Of a DNA stretch of 48,321 nt, positions 23,787-32,367 are shown in pieces. A program made the translations under genes and the position numbers. How positions within the stretch are numbered: position 1 is the first letter of the stretch; each line of letters begins with the position of its first letter. The stretch is from Anaerolineae bacterium (GTDB taxonomy: Bacteria > Chloroflexota > Anaerolineae > UBA4142 > SHND01): NCBI GenBank assembly GCA_021463195.1, contig JAJTXZ010000031.1:1-48321 (forward strand), read 5' to 3'. The notes beneath the pieces were generated by a model that saw only the letters and a list, made by a program, of their open reading frames with translations, was not told the DNA's origin and ran no database searches.

Positions 23787-24866
23787 ATGCCTCAAGAAGA
23801 ACTTGGTTACATCGAACTCGAATGGACGTGCGAAAATTGCGGCTCGCGCAATCCCGGCACGCGCAAAAATTGCGCGACCTGCGGCGCGGCAATGAGCGCG
23901 CGCAATCAATTTGAATTGCCCGCGCAGCAAGAGCGTCTCACGGACCAAGACAAGGTGGCGCGCGCGGCGGTTGGTCCCGATATCGCGTGCCCATACTGCG
24001 GTACGCGCAATCTCGGCAACGCGACCGCCTGCAAACAATGTGGCGGCGATTTGAAAGGCGCTCGAGCGCAGAGCTCGGGCGGTGTGCTCGGCGCGTTCGA
24101 TGATGCGCCGCAAGCCGAAATTAAATGCGCGACGTGCGGCGCGTTGAATTCCGCGCGCGCGGCAAAATGCCAGAGTTGCAGCGCGCCATTGCCGCGCCTA
24201 AAAACGCAAGCTGCCGCGCCAACGTCCGCGCCTGCGCCCGCGCAAACTATTCCGCGCGCGTGGCTCATTGGCGGCGTGATTGTCGCGCTGCTGTTGTGCG
24301 CGGGCGCTATGTTTTTGCTGTTCCGTTCGTCCGATGCGCGCGCGACCGTGGACCGCGTAACTTGGCAGCGCACGATTGCGATTATGGCGCAAATGCCCGT
24401 GCGCGACGCGACCTGGCAAGACCAGTTGCCGTCGGACGCCAAAGTTTTGGGCTGCGAACTCAAAGACCGCCGTTATTCCAATTCGCCCGAGCCCAATTCC
24501 AAAAAAATCTGCGGCACGCCGTACGTCATTGACCAAGGCAATGGCATGGGCCAAGTCGCGCAAGATTGCCAATATCTGGTCCGAGACCAATACTGTTCGT
24601 TCACGCGTCTGCAATGGAGCGTCGTGGATACTGTGACCGCGCGCGGCGCCGATTTGAATCCTGTTTGGCCCGCCCTCGCGCTGCAAAACGAACAAAAAGA
24701 AGGAAACCGCGCCGAAGAATATCGCGTCGAATTTGTATCGGGCAAAGACCGCTATACGTACAATCCTTCCTCGGCGCAAGAATTCGCGCGTTTTCGCCCC
24801 GGTTCGCAATGGGGTCTCAAGGTGAATGCGTTTGGCTCGGTCATGGACGCGACCTCGGCGGAATAA
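23787..24866 (+). CDS. Membrane protein with three zinc ribbons
   Basis: 359 aa. Three CxxC...CxxC zinc ribbons occupy the N-terminal 140 residues: CENCGSRN/CATCG, CPYCGTRN/CKQCG and CATCGALN/CQSCS. An Ala/Pro linker leads to one transmembrane helix (about 156-178, LIGGVIVALLLCAGAMFLLF). The outer part of about 180 residues starts RVTWQRTIAIMAQ and includes four Cys. No catalytic motif is recognised. The first of three consecutive zinc-ribbon membrane proteins, likely one transcription unit. ATG 23787 is chosen; TTG 23763 is upstream in frame. Confidence 0.78.
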   Translation: MPQEELGYIELEWTCENCGSRNPGTRKNCATCGAAMSARNQFELPAQQERLTDQDKVARAAVGPDIACPYCGTRNLGNATACKQCGGDLKGARAQSSGGVLGAFDDAPQAEIKCATCGALNSARAAKCQSCSAPLPRLKTQAAAPTSAPAPAQTIPRAWLIGGVIVALLLCAGAMFLLFRSSDARATVDRVTWQRTIAIMAQMPVRDATWQDQLPSDAKVLGCELKDRRYSNSPEPNSKKICGTPYVIDQGNGMGQVAQDCQYLVRDQYCSFTRLQWSVVDTVTARGADLNPVWPALALQNEQKEGNRAEEYRVEFVSGKDRYTYNPSSAQEFARFRPGSQWGLKVNAFGSVMDATSAE

Positions 24867-24887
24867 GGCGCCCCGCTTTTGTCCGCG

Positions 24888-26216
24888 ATGCTCGACGAAC
24901 GACGCGCGCGTATGTCCGAAAGCCCCATCCCCTCCGATTTTATCCACGTCGAATCCAAACTTGACGGCATCACCGTGTACGCGCCCGCGTCGCGCGTCGA
25001 AAACATTCCCGACGCGCGCGATTTTAAATGTCCCAACTGCGGCGCGACCACCGCGTACAGCCCGCGCGCGGCTAGTGTCACTTGTTCCAACTGCGGCTCG
25101 GTCTATGCGATTCACGCGGATAACGTGGGGCGCGGCGCGGCGGAATTCGAGTTTACCCTCGAAACGGTCAAGCAAGCCGAAACGTACAGCGCCCCCGAAG
25201 TATTGCGCGGCTGGGGCGTCACGCGGCGCGAATTGCACTGCGAAAGTTGCGGCGCCAATACGTCGGTCGCGCCGACTGAGCTTTCGACCACTTGCCCTTT
25301 TTGCGCGTCCAATCGCGTTGCCGCGCGCACGGCGATGCCGGAGATCTTTCGTCCGCGCTTTTTGATTCCGTTTCAAATTGAACGCGACGCGTGCGCGCGT
25401 TTCTCGCGTGAATGGTTGAAACGCGGCTGGATGTACCCGTCCGATTTGGTGCGCGTCGCCTATAACGCGCAATTCACCGGTATCTATTTGTCGTTCTGGA
25501 CATTCAGCGCGCGCGTGCAAGCCGCGTGGCGCGCCGAAGTGGGGCGCGAAAAAACGGAACAATTTTTCGACATGAGCGAAATGAAATTTAAAACGCGCCA
25601 TCGCCTCGAATGGAAATGGGAGCAAGGACAGGTCGCGCTGCCATTCGACGATGAGCTGCAAACCGGCACGACCCGCATCAGCGCGAGTCTGTTAAAACGG
25701 CTCGCGCCGTATCAGCTGAACGCGCTCGTGACGTATGAACCTTCGTATCTCGCGGGGTGGCGCGCTCAGTCGTATGAAATATCGCTGAACGATGCCTGGG
25801 ATGCGGCGCGCGGGCGCATGCGCGAAATCGCGCGCGACGCGTGCGATGAACAAATTGATTCGAATCATGTGCGCAATTTTTCCATGAACGCGGCGTTCGA
25901 CGACGAAGCGTGGCGTTTGCTTTTGCTCCCCGCGTATTTGGCAACCTATAAATTTGCGGGCAAGTCCTACCAAATCGTCATCAACGGACAAACGGGCAAG
26001 GTCGCCGGTGATAAACCGGTCGCATGGACCAAAGTGTGGCTCATCGTCGGGATATTGATATTGCCCGGTATCTTGTTGGCAGCGGTTGCGTTGGTATTGG
26101 GCGCGCTGCATTTTGGAACGGGCGGTTGGTTTGTGTTGGGCGGATTTTTATTTGTCGTCGGTGCGGTGATTGCGGTGATATTGATTCAACAAGCGATGCG
26201 CGCAGGGGAAGCGTGA
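24888..26216 (+). CDS. TFIIB-type zinc-ribbon membrane protein (YdjG-like)
   Basis: 442 aa. Two zinc ribbons (CPNCGATT/CSNCGSVY at about 45-66 and CESCGANT/CPFCASNR at about 115-140) precede a soluble domain that contains RPRFLIPFQIERDACARFSR and FWTFSARVQAAWRAE. Near the C-terminus YQIVINGQTGKVAGDKP, a motif of the B. subtilis YdjG-type zinc-ribbon proteins, leads into two or three membrane helices (about 385-438). Function is unknown; relatives sit near PspA/SPFH-type membrane-stress genes, which are not seen here. The ATG at 24888 or 24912 may start it. It follows the triple-ribbon gene by 21 bases. Confidence 0.78.
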   Translation: MLDERRARMSESPIPSDFIHVESKLDGITVYAPASRVENIPDARDFKCPNCGATTAYSPRAASVTCSNCGSVYAIHADNVGRGAAEFEFTLETVKQAETYSAPEVLRGWGVTRRELHCESCGANTSVAPTELSTTCPFCASNRVAARTAMPEIFRPRFLIPFQIERDACARFSREWLKRGWMYPSDLVRVAYNAQFTGIYLSFWTFSARVQAAWRAEVGREKTEQFFDMSEMKFKTRHRLEWKWEQGQVALPFDDELQTGTTRISASLLKRLAPYQLNALVTYEPSYLAGWRAQSYEISLNDAWDAARGRMREIARDACDEQIDSNHVRNFSMNAAFDDEAWRLLLLPAYLATYKFAGKSYQIVINGQTGKVAGDKPVAWTKVWLIVGILILPGILLAAVALVLGALHFGTGGWFVLGGFLFVVGAVIAVILIQQAMRAGEA

Positions 26217-26298
26217 GGAAAGGCGGAATGGACAATGGACAATGGAAGTTGTCTAAAACTCAGTCCGCAGTCCTCAGCACGCGATACTCTCTTGAAAC

Positions 26299-27399
26299 AT
26301 GAATGCAGACACAAGCCCTCGTGAACTTGATGCGGCGTGGGGGAACGTACATCCCGTGCATTGTAAAAATTGTCGCGCGGGCTTTTTGATTCCGGCGAAC
26401 GCGGGCGCGCCGGTATGTCCGAATTGCCTTGCTGCGCGCCTCGAACCGCTGCCCGCGCTCGAAGCGGACGCGCCGCCTGAACTCGTCATTCCGTTTTCTG
26501 TTTCCGACGCGACGCTCGACGCGAATTTGGAACGCTGGCGGCGCGACATTCCTTTCCGGTCCCCGTCGCTGAATGTGAGCGCGCTGCGCGCAAATTTGAA
26601 ACGCTTTTTCATTCCGATGTATCTCGCCGATGCGAGCGCGTTCGGCACATGGCACGCGCAGATGGGTTTTGATTATTTGGTCGCAAGCAGTGAGGAACGG
26701 TTTGACGGCAGCGGCTGGGTCACACAGCGGCTCAATGAAACGCGCGTGCGCTGGGAACCGCGCGCGGGTGAATTGACGCGCAAGTACGAAAACGTTTCCG
26801 CGCCCGCGTTGGAGCAGCACGCGCGCATGATGCTTGCATTGGGCGCAAGCAATTGGCGCGAGCCGCCGTTTGATACATCGCGCAGTATTCGATTTTCGGC
26901 TGACGCGTTGAATGGCGCTATCGTGCGCGTTCCGGACATTGCGCCGAACGCGGCATGGCAATTTGCGCGCGCGCAGATCGAACGCGTCGCCGCGCGCGAA
27001 TGTGAAACGGCGTCGGGCGCGCAGCATCACGAACAATTTTCTTTGCGCGCGGCGTACGGTGAACCGCATTGGACCTTGTTATTATTGCCAATGTCTGTGA
27101 CGCACTACATTGGCGACGATGGAAAATTTATTCCGGTGCGCGTGAACGGTCAATCCGGTTTTGTCAGCGGCATCAAACGCGCGTCCATGCAGCGCGCGCG
27201 CAATTGGACGATTGTGATTGCGCTTGTCGCGTTGCTTGCATTTTTCTTGACAGCGCTGTTGGGAATTGCAGGCGCATTGAATGACGCGTTTGTAATTCCC
27301 GCGTTGCTCGTTTTGCTCGCCACCTTTTTTCTTTGTCTCGCCGCGCCCGCGCCGTTGATTGCGGCGTGGCAGTTTAATCGGCAGAACGCGGAAAAATAA
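26299..27399 (+). CDS. Divergent paralogue of the zinc-ribbon membrane protein
   Basis: 366 aa. One zinc ribbon near the N-terminus (CKNC ... CPNC, about 22-44) and the same layout as the upstream gene: a soluble domain with ELVIPFSVSDATLDANLERW and FFIPMYLADASAFGTWHAQM, then FIPVRVNGQSGFVSGIKRA in place of the neighbour's NGQTGKVAGDKP motif, and C-terminal hydrophobic helices (about 300-355). I infer duplication followed by strong divergence. The 80-base gap before it contains ATGGACAATGGACAATGG, a short simple repeat. A hairpin terminator overlaps its stop codon. Confidence 0.75.
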   Translation: MNADTSPRELDAAWGNVHPVHCKNCRAGFLIPANAGAPVCPNCLAARLEPLPALEADAPPELVIPFSVSDATLDANLERWRRDIPFRSPSLNVSALRANLKRFFIPMYLADASAFGTWHAQMGFDYLVASSEERFDGSGWVTQRLNETRVRWEPRAGELTRKYENVSAPALEQHARMMLALGASNWREPPFDTSRSIRFSADALNGAIVRVPDIAPNAAWQFARAQIERVAARECETASGAQHHEQFSLRAAYGEPHWTLLLLPMSVTHYIGDDGKFIPVRVNGQSGFVSGIKRASMQRARNWTIVIALVALLAFFLTALLGIAGALNDAFVIPALLVLLATFFLCLAAPAPLIAAWQFNRQNAEK

Positions 27400-27420
27400 A
27401 ATCGCGCGCGGTTTTATTTT
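27393..27420. terminator. Bidirectional hairpin terminator
   Basis: AAAATAAAA (27393-27401) pairs with TTTTATTTT (27412-27420) with three further pairs inside and a CGCG loop. It lies between the convergent zinc-ribbon gene and the CDF transporter and has A and T tracts on both sides. Confidence 0.8.
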
Positions 27421-27456
27421 TCGGTCCGCGCGCGTCAACGATTTCGCGTTTTATGC

Positions 27457-28401
27457 TTATGTCTCGGCGTGAACATGTTCGTTCAGTTCGCAATACAACG
27501 CGTCGGGTTCGCAGCCGATACATTCCAATTGCAGCGTCGCGTGCGCGATGCCGTATTGTTCGTGCAGCAGCGCGTTGATTTGGCGTTGCACGCGCGCCCC
27601 TTCGCTGATGGTCACATCGTCGGTCACAAGGTGCGCCGAGAGCGCACGCAAATTTTGCGTGAGCGACCAAACATGCAAATCATGCACGCCGCGCACGCCG
27701 CGTACGCTTGACATTGCCGCCACCAACGCGTTCACGTCCACATCGCGCGGCGTCGCCTCCAATAAAATATCCAACGCTTCGCGCACAATGCCGACGACCG
27801 TCCATACAATCACGACGGCAATCAAAATGCTCGCCAACGGATCGAGCCACAGCCAACCTGTCAGCCAAATGCCGATGCCCGCCGCGAACGCGCCGAGCGT
27901 CGTGAACGCGTCGCCCGCGAGATGCCAAAATGCGCTGCGTTGATTTAAATCGTCTTTGCTGCCGCGCATGAGCAAGAGCGCCGTGCCGGCGTTCACAAAA
28001 AACGCAATCAACGAAACCGCAATCATAATCTCGTCTTGCACGGGCAGTGGATTCATCAAGCGATCCACCGCTTCGTAAAACACATAGATTGCGATCAAGA
28101 TGAGCGTAAAGGCGTTAAATAAGGCGACGACGATGCCGACGCGATGATAGCCGAATGTTTTACGCGCGTTCGCCGGGCGCAGCGCCACGCGCAGCGCGTA
28201 CCAACTCAAGCCCAGCGTGATGACATCCGTGATGTTGTGCAGCCCATCGCTCAACAGCGCGAGCGAATTGGCGTAAAGGCCCGCCGCGATTTCAAAGCTT
28301 ACGAACGCGAGCGTGATGCCCAAGGCGATGAGCATGCGCTGCGCGTTGGCGCTCGTCATGTGCGCGTGAGAATGAGAATTTGTGTGTGAATGAATTGCCA
28401 T
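27457..28401 (-). CDS. Cation diffusion facilitator (Zn/Co/Cd/Mn efflux)
   Basis: 314-aa CDF transporter of the ZitB/CzcD type, exporting divalent metal ions in exchange for protons. The transport site is HxxxD twice: SDGLHNITD (His55, Asp59, with Asp52) and HLAGDAF in helix 5. The N-terminus carries a His-rich tail (HSHTNSHSHAH). Six helices are followed by a cytoplasmic domain with VHDLHVWSLTQNLRALSAHL. The ATG has GAGGG at a good distance and the USP gene ends six bases upstream, so it is the last gene of the dtxR-mntH-usp unit. That context suggests Mn or Fe efflux rather than Zn. Confidence 0.92.
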   Translation of the reverse strand: MAIHSHTNSHSHAHMTSANAQRMLIALGITLAFVSFEIAAGLYANSLALLSDGLHNITDVITLGLSWYALRVALRPANARKTFGYHRVGIVVALFNAFTLILIAIYVFYEAVDRLMNPLPVQDEIMIAVSLIAFFVNAGTALLLMRGSKDDLNQRSAFWHLAGDAFTTLGAFAAGIGIWLTGWLWLDPLASILIAVVIVWTVVGIVREALDILLEATPRDVDVNALVAAMSSVRGVRGVHDLHVWSLTQNLRALSAHLVTDDVTISEGARVQRQINALLHEQYGIAHATLQLECIGCEPDALYCELNEHVHAET

Positions 28402-28407
28402 AATCCC

Positions 28408-29319
28408 TCAACGCACCGGTTCCACGCCGGTTACGCGCAACAGCAAAATCGGAATTGTCGCGCGCTTGACTACCCGCGGCGCGATGCTGCCCGACCAAAA
28501 GGCATCCAATCCCGCGCGGCCATGCGTTGCCATCACAATCAAATCGGCGCGCGTCGTTTTCGCGCAATCTAAAATTTTTGTCGCCACGTCGCCGCGCGCG
28601 ACATACCCCGTCGCGTCGAGTTTACGCGCGCGCAGCGCGTTAATTTTTTCATCTAGATATTGCCGCGCGCCCGCTTCCGCCAAATCTAATACGGCGCGTG
28701 TGGACGAAGGCAAAATCGTGCCCGTCGCCGCGCGTTCGGGCGACAGGGCATCCACTGTCGGCACGACCACAATCAAATGTAAACTCGCGCCGCTCACGCG
28801 CGCGATTTCGCCCGCCGCGGTCAGCGCCGCTTCATATAACGCGCTGGAATCGAGCGGCGCCAAAATCCGTTCGCAGCGAAATTCGTGATGTTGCAGCGCT
28901 TCGGCGCGCACGAGCAAGACCGGGATTTCGCCGCGCTGCAAGACTTGCTGCGGAATGCTGCCCAACAAACGCCCGCGCAAACCGCTTGCGCCGTGGTCCG
29001 TCAAGAGAATCAAATCGGCATGCAATTCTAAACCGTGCGCGAAAATCGCCTGAACCACGCCGCGTTCCGCGCGGTCTACATGCCAATCGGCGGCGATGCC
29101 TTGACGCGTCAATTCAGCTGCGCGTTCTTGGAGGTAGCGTTCCGCCTGCGCCGCGTTCAGCAAATGCGCTTGGCCATGCACTGTCGTCGGCGCGGCGGGT
29201 TCGACCACATGCAGCAGCGTGACGCGCGCGTGACACGCACGCGCCAACGTTTGCGCGACGGGCAGGATGCTTTCCGCCAACTGCGAACCGTCAAGCGGAA
29301 TTAAAAAGTGTTGAAACAT
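28408..29319 (-). CDS. Tandem universal stress protein (two UspA domains)
   Basis: 303 aa with two UspA domains. Domain 1 starts FQHFLIPLDGSQLAESILP and carries LLTDHGASGLRGRLLGSIPQ; domain 2 starts RILAPLDSSALYEAA and ends LIVMATHGRAGLDAFWSGSI. The G-2x-G-9x-G(S) ATP-binding loop is visible in both. I chose ATG 29319, typical for the family and about 10 bases after GGAG; ATG 29328 overlaps the mntH stop (ATGA) and is an alternative. Its place between a metal importer and a metal exporter suggests metal-stress response. Confidence 0.88.
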   Translation of the reverse strand: MFQHFLIPLDGSQLAESILPVAQTLARACHARVTLLHVVEPAAPTTVHGQAHLLNAAQAERYLQERAAELTRQGIAADWHVDRAERGVVQAIFAHGLELHADLILLTDHGASGLRGRLLGSIPQQVLQRGEIPVLLVRAEALQHHEFRCERILAPLDSSALYEAALTAAGEIARVSGASLHLIVVVPTVDALSPERAATGTILPSSTRAVLDLAEAGARQYLDEKINALRARKLDATGYVARGDVATKILDCAKTTRADLIVMATHGRAGLDAFWSGSIAPRVVKRATIPILLLRVTGVEPVR

Positions 29320-29324
29320 TGTGT

Positions 29325-30635
29325 TCATGCTCCGAAAATGGTTTCGTACACTAAATAGATGTTCAACGCGATAATCAGCGCGGCAATGAGTGTGACGATG
29401 GCGGTGGTCGCGCGATGATTGGTCAAAACGCCCATCAAGTCGCGCCGTCGCGTAAATAAAATCAGCGGAATTACCGCAAAGGGCAGCGCGAAACTCAAAA
29501 TAACTTGGCTGATGACGAGAGTGTGCGTGGGGTCGGCGCCAATGGCGATAATGACGAGCGTCGGGAATATCGTGACGAGACGGCGGAGCCACACCGAAAT
29601 TTTGCGATGCAAGAAACCTTGCATAATGACTTGGCCCGCCATTGTTCCCACCGTCGAAGACGAAAGTCCCGAAGCCAGCAGCGAAATGGCAAAGACCGCG
29701 CTCGCCGCCGAACCCAATAACGGCACTAGGGTTTGGTACGCTTGTTCAAGCGAACCGACATCGGACATGCCGGCGCGATGAAAAGTTGAAGCCGCCATGA
29801 TGAGCATCGCCGCGTTCACAAAACCCGCGACGCCCATTGCCACGCCGACATCCACCAGTTGAAAGCGATAAAGGCGCTTGAGTTGCAGCGGCTCGCGCGT
29901 GACTACGCGCCCTTGCGTCAGCGCGGAATGCAGAAAAATAACGTGCGGCATCACTGTCGCGCCCAAAATGCCTGCCGCCAGTAACACGCTTTCGGGTCCG
30001 GCGAATTGCGGCACCAAGGTGTGATGAACAATTTGCCCCCAATCGGGATTATCCAAAAATGTTTCGATTACATAGCAAAGCGCGATGACGCCGACAAATA
30101 CTGTAATGACGGCTTCAAGATGGCGAAAACCGCGCCGCTCCAAACTCAAAATCACAAACGTCGCCACTGCCGTAATCAACGCGGCGGGAAACAATGGAAT
30201 GTGAAAGAGTAAATACATCCCCAGCGCGGCGCCGAGAAATTCCGCTAGATCGGTCGCCATCGCCATCACCTCCATCAAAACCCACATGCCCCACACCACC
30301 GGACGGGGAAATTCTTGGCGACAAATTTCGGCGAGATTCATGCCCGTCGCAATGCCCAATTTCGCCGAAAGCGATTGAATCAACATTGCCATCAAATTGC
30401 TGACCAAGATAACCCAAATTAAAAGATAACCGAATTGCGCGCCCGCGGAAATATTGGTCGCGTAATTGCCTGGGTCCATGTACGCAATCGAAGCGATGAA
30501 TGCCGGACCGATGAACGGCAGAATGCGCGCCAAACGATTTTTATTGCTCTTGCCTTGCAAGACTTGATTCGCCGCGGCGACGGTCGCCGAATCGTCCATC
30601 GTCGCCAAGACATTGGGCTTGCTTGATTTAGCCAT
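29325..30635 (-). CDS. mntH: NRAMP-type Mn2+/Fe2+ importer
   Basis: 436-aa proton-coupled divalent metal importer. Helix 1 contains the metal-binding DPGN motif at residues 54-57 (YMDPGNYAT) and helix 6 the matching ATVMPHVIF motif. AMATDLAEFLGAALG is the conserved helix-3 region. About eleven helices are seen. The ATG at 30635 has GAGG seven bases upstream and lies ten bases after the dtxR-family regulator. The three palindromes at the unit's promoter are likely where the regulator senses metal to control import. Confidence 0.94.
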   Translation of the reverse strand: MAKSSKPNVLATMDDSATVAAANQVLQGKSNKNRLARILPFIGPAFIASIAYMDPGNYATNISAGAQFGYLLIWVILVSNLMAMLIQSLSAKLGIATGMNLAEICRQEFPRPVVWGMWVLMEVMAMATDLAEFLGAALGMYLLFHIPLFPAALITAVATFVILSLERRGFRHLEAVITVFVGVIALCYVIETFLDNPDWGQIVHHTLVPQFAGPESVLLAAGILGATVMPHVIFLHSALTQGRVVTREPLQLKRLYRFQLVDVGVAMGVAGFVNAAMLIMAASTFHRAGMSDVGSLEQAYQTLVPLLGSAASAVFAISLLASGLSSSTVGTMAGQVIMQGFLHRKISVWLRRLVTIFPTLVIIAIGADPTHTLVISQVILSFALPFAVIPLILFTRRRDLMGVLTNHRATTAIVTLIAALIIALNIYLVYETIFGA

Positions 30636-30645
30636 GTTTCGTTCC

Positions 30646-31338
30646 TCAAACTTTATTTTTGTTGGCGCGGCGCGTTGGGCGCGGCGGCGTCGGCGCGACC
30701 CAAATTTCGCGCGCGAGTTTTTCATCTAGCGCGCGTTCTGTGTTCGCGACGCGCACCCGCAGCGGTCCGCCCGTCGGTTCGCGTCTTAGTACGGTCACGC
30801 GCGCATCCAGCGTCAAACCCAATCGCGTCAAGAGGCGCAGGTGCGCGGGATTGTGGTCGCTCACGCGTCGCACGGTTGCCGACTGACCCGGCGAAAGTTC
30901 AAGCAGAGACACCAAAGCGAGTCGTTCGACTCGACCGTCTTTGGTAGGAATCGGGTCGCCGTGCGGATCGCGCGTGGGGTTTCCCAGAAACGCGGCGATG
31001 CGGTCTTCGAGATCTTCGGAAATCACATGTTCGATTTTTTCCGCTTCGGCATGGACGCTCTCCCAAGGGATGGCGAGCGCGCGCGTCAGAAACAATTCGA
31101 CCAAGCGGTGATGCCGAATAACTTCAAGCGCCATCTTCTCGCCGCGCGGCGTCAACTGCACGCCGCGATACGGCGCGCGCCGCGCCAATTTCGCGCGCGC
31201 CAACTTTTTCATCATGTTGGTGGCGGAGGCGGCGGAAACGCCCAGCGAAGCCGCGAGCGCGGAAGTGGTTACGCTGGCTTGGTTTTCTTGCAGGGTATAA
31301 ATCGCTTTGAGATAATTTTGAACGGCCGGACTGGTCAT
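30646..31338 (-). CDS. DtxR/MntR-type metal-dependent repressor
   Basis: 230 aa. The N-terminal winged helix (residues 4-65, YLKAIYTLQENQASVTTSAL then AASATNMMKKLARAKL) is followed by the metal-binding dimerisation domain (ALEVIRHHRLVELFL, then AEKIEHVISEDLEDRIAAFL with His and Glu ligands). The C-terminal 80 residues form a FeoA/SH3-like domain (SPGQSATVRRVSD). It heads a four-gene unit with mntH, usp and a CDF exporter, and its own promoter is overlapped by candidate operators, so it is probably an autoregulated manganese or iron repressor. Confidence 0.92.
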   Translation of the reverse strand: MTSPAVQNYLKAIYTLQENQASVTTSALAASLGVSAASATNMMKKLARAKLARRAPYRGVQLTPRGEKMALEVIRHHRLVELFLTRALAIPWESVHAEAEKIEHVISEDLEDRIAAFLGNPTRDPHGDPIPTKDGRVERLALVSLLELSPGQSATVRRVSDHNPAHLRLLTRLGLTLDARVTVLRREPTGGPLRVRVANTERALDEKLAREIWVAPTPPRPTRRANKNKV

Positions 31339-31478
31339 GCGCTGGCTCTCTTTTTGGGTTTTATCGGATACACGACGCGCGAGTTCATTGAATTGAATTT
31401 AAGCGACAACAACGCGGCTCGCCCAGAGGCGATTCTCGAGACGGCGAACTGTTTTCGATGCCGTCGCAGGTCTCTTGG

Positions 31479-31542
31479 TTTAGTCACGGCTAAATTTTAC
31501 GTTTTAAAAATTTAGCCGTGACTAAATTTAGTTACAGCTAAA
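31479..31542. promoter_or_regulatory. Three in-phase 16-bp DtxR-type operator palindromes
   Basis: TTTAGTCACGGCTAAA (31479-31494), TTTAGCCGTGACTAAA (31511-31526) and TTTAGTTACAGCTAAA (31527-31542) share TTTAG-N6-CTAAA. The second is the exact reverse complement of the first. The spacing is 32 then 16 bp, all multiples of 16. The pattern matches the general form of DtxR/MntR sites and the third overlaps the -10 box of the regulator's promoter. Confidence 0.82.
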
Positions 31543-31569
31543 TTATATGGAATCGCGCGGTTTTGTCAA
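31542..31569 (-). promoter_or_regulatory. Promoter of the dtxR-mntH-usp-CDF unit
   Basis: On the minus strand TTGACA (31569-31564), a 16-base spacer and TATAAT (31547-31542) form a consensus sigma-70 promoter. The operators begin at its -10 and extend downstream. The leader to the first gene is about 200 bases and contains no recognised riboswitch. Confidence 0.75.
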
Positions 31570-31584
31570 GCGGCGGCGGGGGCT

Positions 31585-31613
31585 TTGCCGATTGCGCGAA
31601 ATCCAGTTACAAT
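31585..31613 (+). promoter_or_regulatory. Promoter for the osmoprotectant ABC genes
   Basis: TTGCCG (31585-31590), 17-base spacer and TACAAT (31608-31613) point towards the permease gene at 31688. It is divergent from the dtxR promoter, with the -35 regions 15 bases apart. Osmolyte control cannot be seen. Confidence 0.5.
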
Positions 31614-31687
31614 CGTGTTGAGTTGGCTCGCGGCGCGGCGCGGCCGCGACCGACTCGCGGCAAAACGACGCGCGCCATTGCGGCGGA

Positions 31688-32329
31688 GTGATTTTGATTT
31701 TATTCGAGGCGTTCCAATATGCGGCGTCGCGCGCGACGGAATGGCGCGACGCGCTGGGGCAGCATCTGCTGTTTGTCGCGGTCGCGCTGGGTATCGGCAT
31801 TATCGTGTGCGTGCCGTTGGGGTTTGTCACGGCGCGCTCGCGTCTTGCGGCGCTGGGCATACTTAACGCCGCGAATGCGCTGCGCGTGATCCCCAGTCTC
31901 GCGATTTTGTTTTTGGCGATTCCCTATTTTGGTTTATCGTTCACCTCTGCCGCGCTCGCGTTGACGCTGCTCGCGCTGCCGCCGATTCTCCTCAACACCG
32001 ATGCGGCGTTTCGCGGAATCGCTCCGACGCTCCAAGAGGCGGCGTTGGCGTTGGGCATGACATGGCGCCAAAGATTGTGGCGCGTAGAATTGCCGCTGGC
32101 GCTGCCCGTGATTTTGACCGGCGTTCGCGCCGCGACGCTTGAAGTCATCGCCAGCGCCACGCTCGCCGCGTTTATCGGCGGGGGCGGACTGGGTATTTAT
32201 GTGACGCGCGGTTTTGCGCTGTTTGACAATGCCATTTTGTTGGTTGGCGCAATCTCGGTCGCGCTTTTGGCATTGAGCGCCGAGCTGCTCTTGAGCGGTT
32301 TGGAGCGCTTGGCGCGTGTGCCGCAATGA
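31688..32329 (+). CDS. Osmoprotectant ABC transporter permease (OpuCB/ProW-like)
   Basis: 213 aa, five to six membrane helices. The conserved permease loop for ATPase contact is EAALALGMTWRQRLWRVELP, preceded by NAANALRVIPSLAILFL and followed by ATLEVIASATLAAFIGGGGLG, all typical of the glycine betaine/choline OpuC family. The GTG at 31688 is used; TTG 31694 is possible. It is the first of four genes in order permease, binding protein, ATPase, permease. Confidence 0.88.
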   Translation: MILILFEAFQYAASRATEWRDALGQHLLFVAVALGIGIIVCVPLGFVTARSRLAALGILNAANALRVIPSLAILFLAIPYFGLSFTSAALALTLLALPPILLNTDAAFRGIAPTLQEAALALGMTWRQRLWRVELPLALPVILTGVRAATLEVIASATLAAFIGGGGLGIYVTRGFALFDNAILLVGAISVALLALSAELLLSGLERLARVPQ

Positions 32330-32367
32330 ACGTGTCGCATTTCATCAAACGCTTTAAAAGGAGTGTA

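Noticed and set aside
24198-25661. 487-codon antisense frame opposite the zinc-ribbon genes
   Set aside because: It covers two sense genes with clear CxxC motifs; its product is Arg/Ala-rich without any recognisable domain and reflects CGCG composition.
26220-26298. ATGGACAATGGACAATGG repeat as a start or regulatory array
   Set aside because: Short simple repeat without ribosome site or frame; probably slippage-derived spacer.
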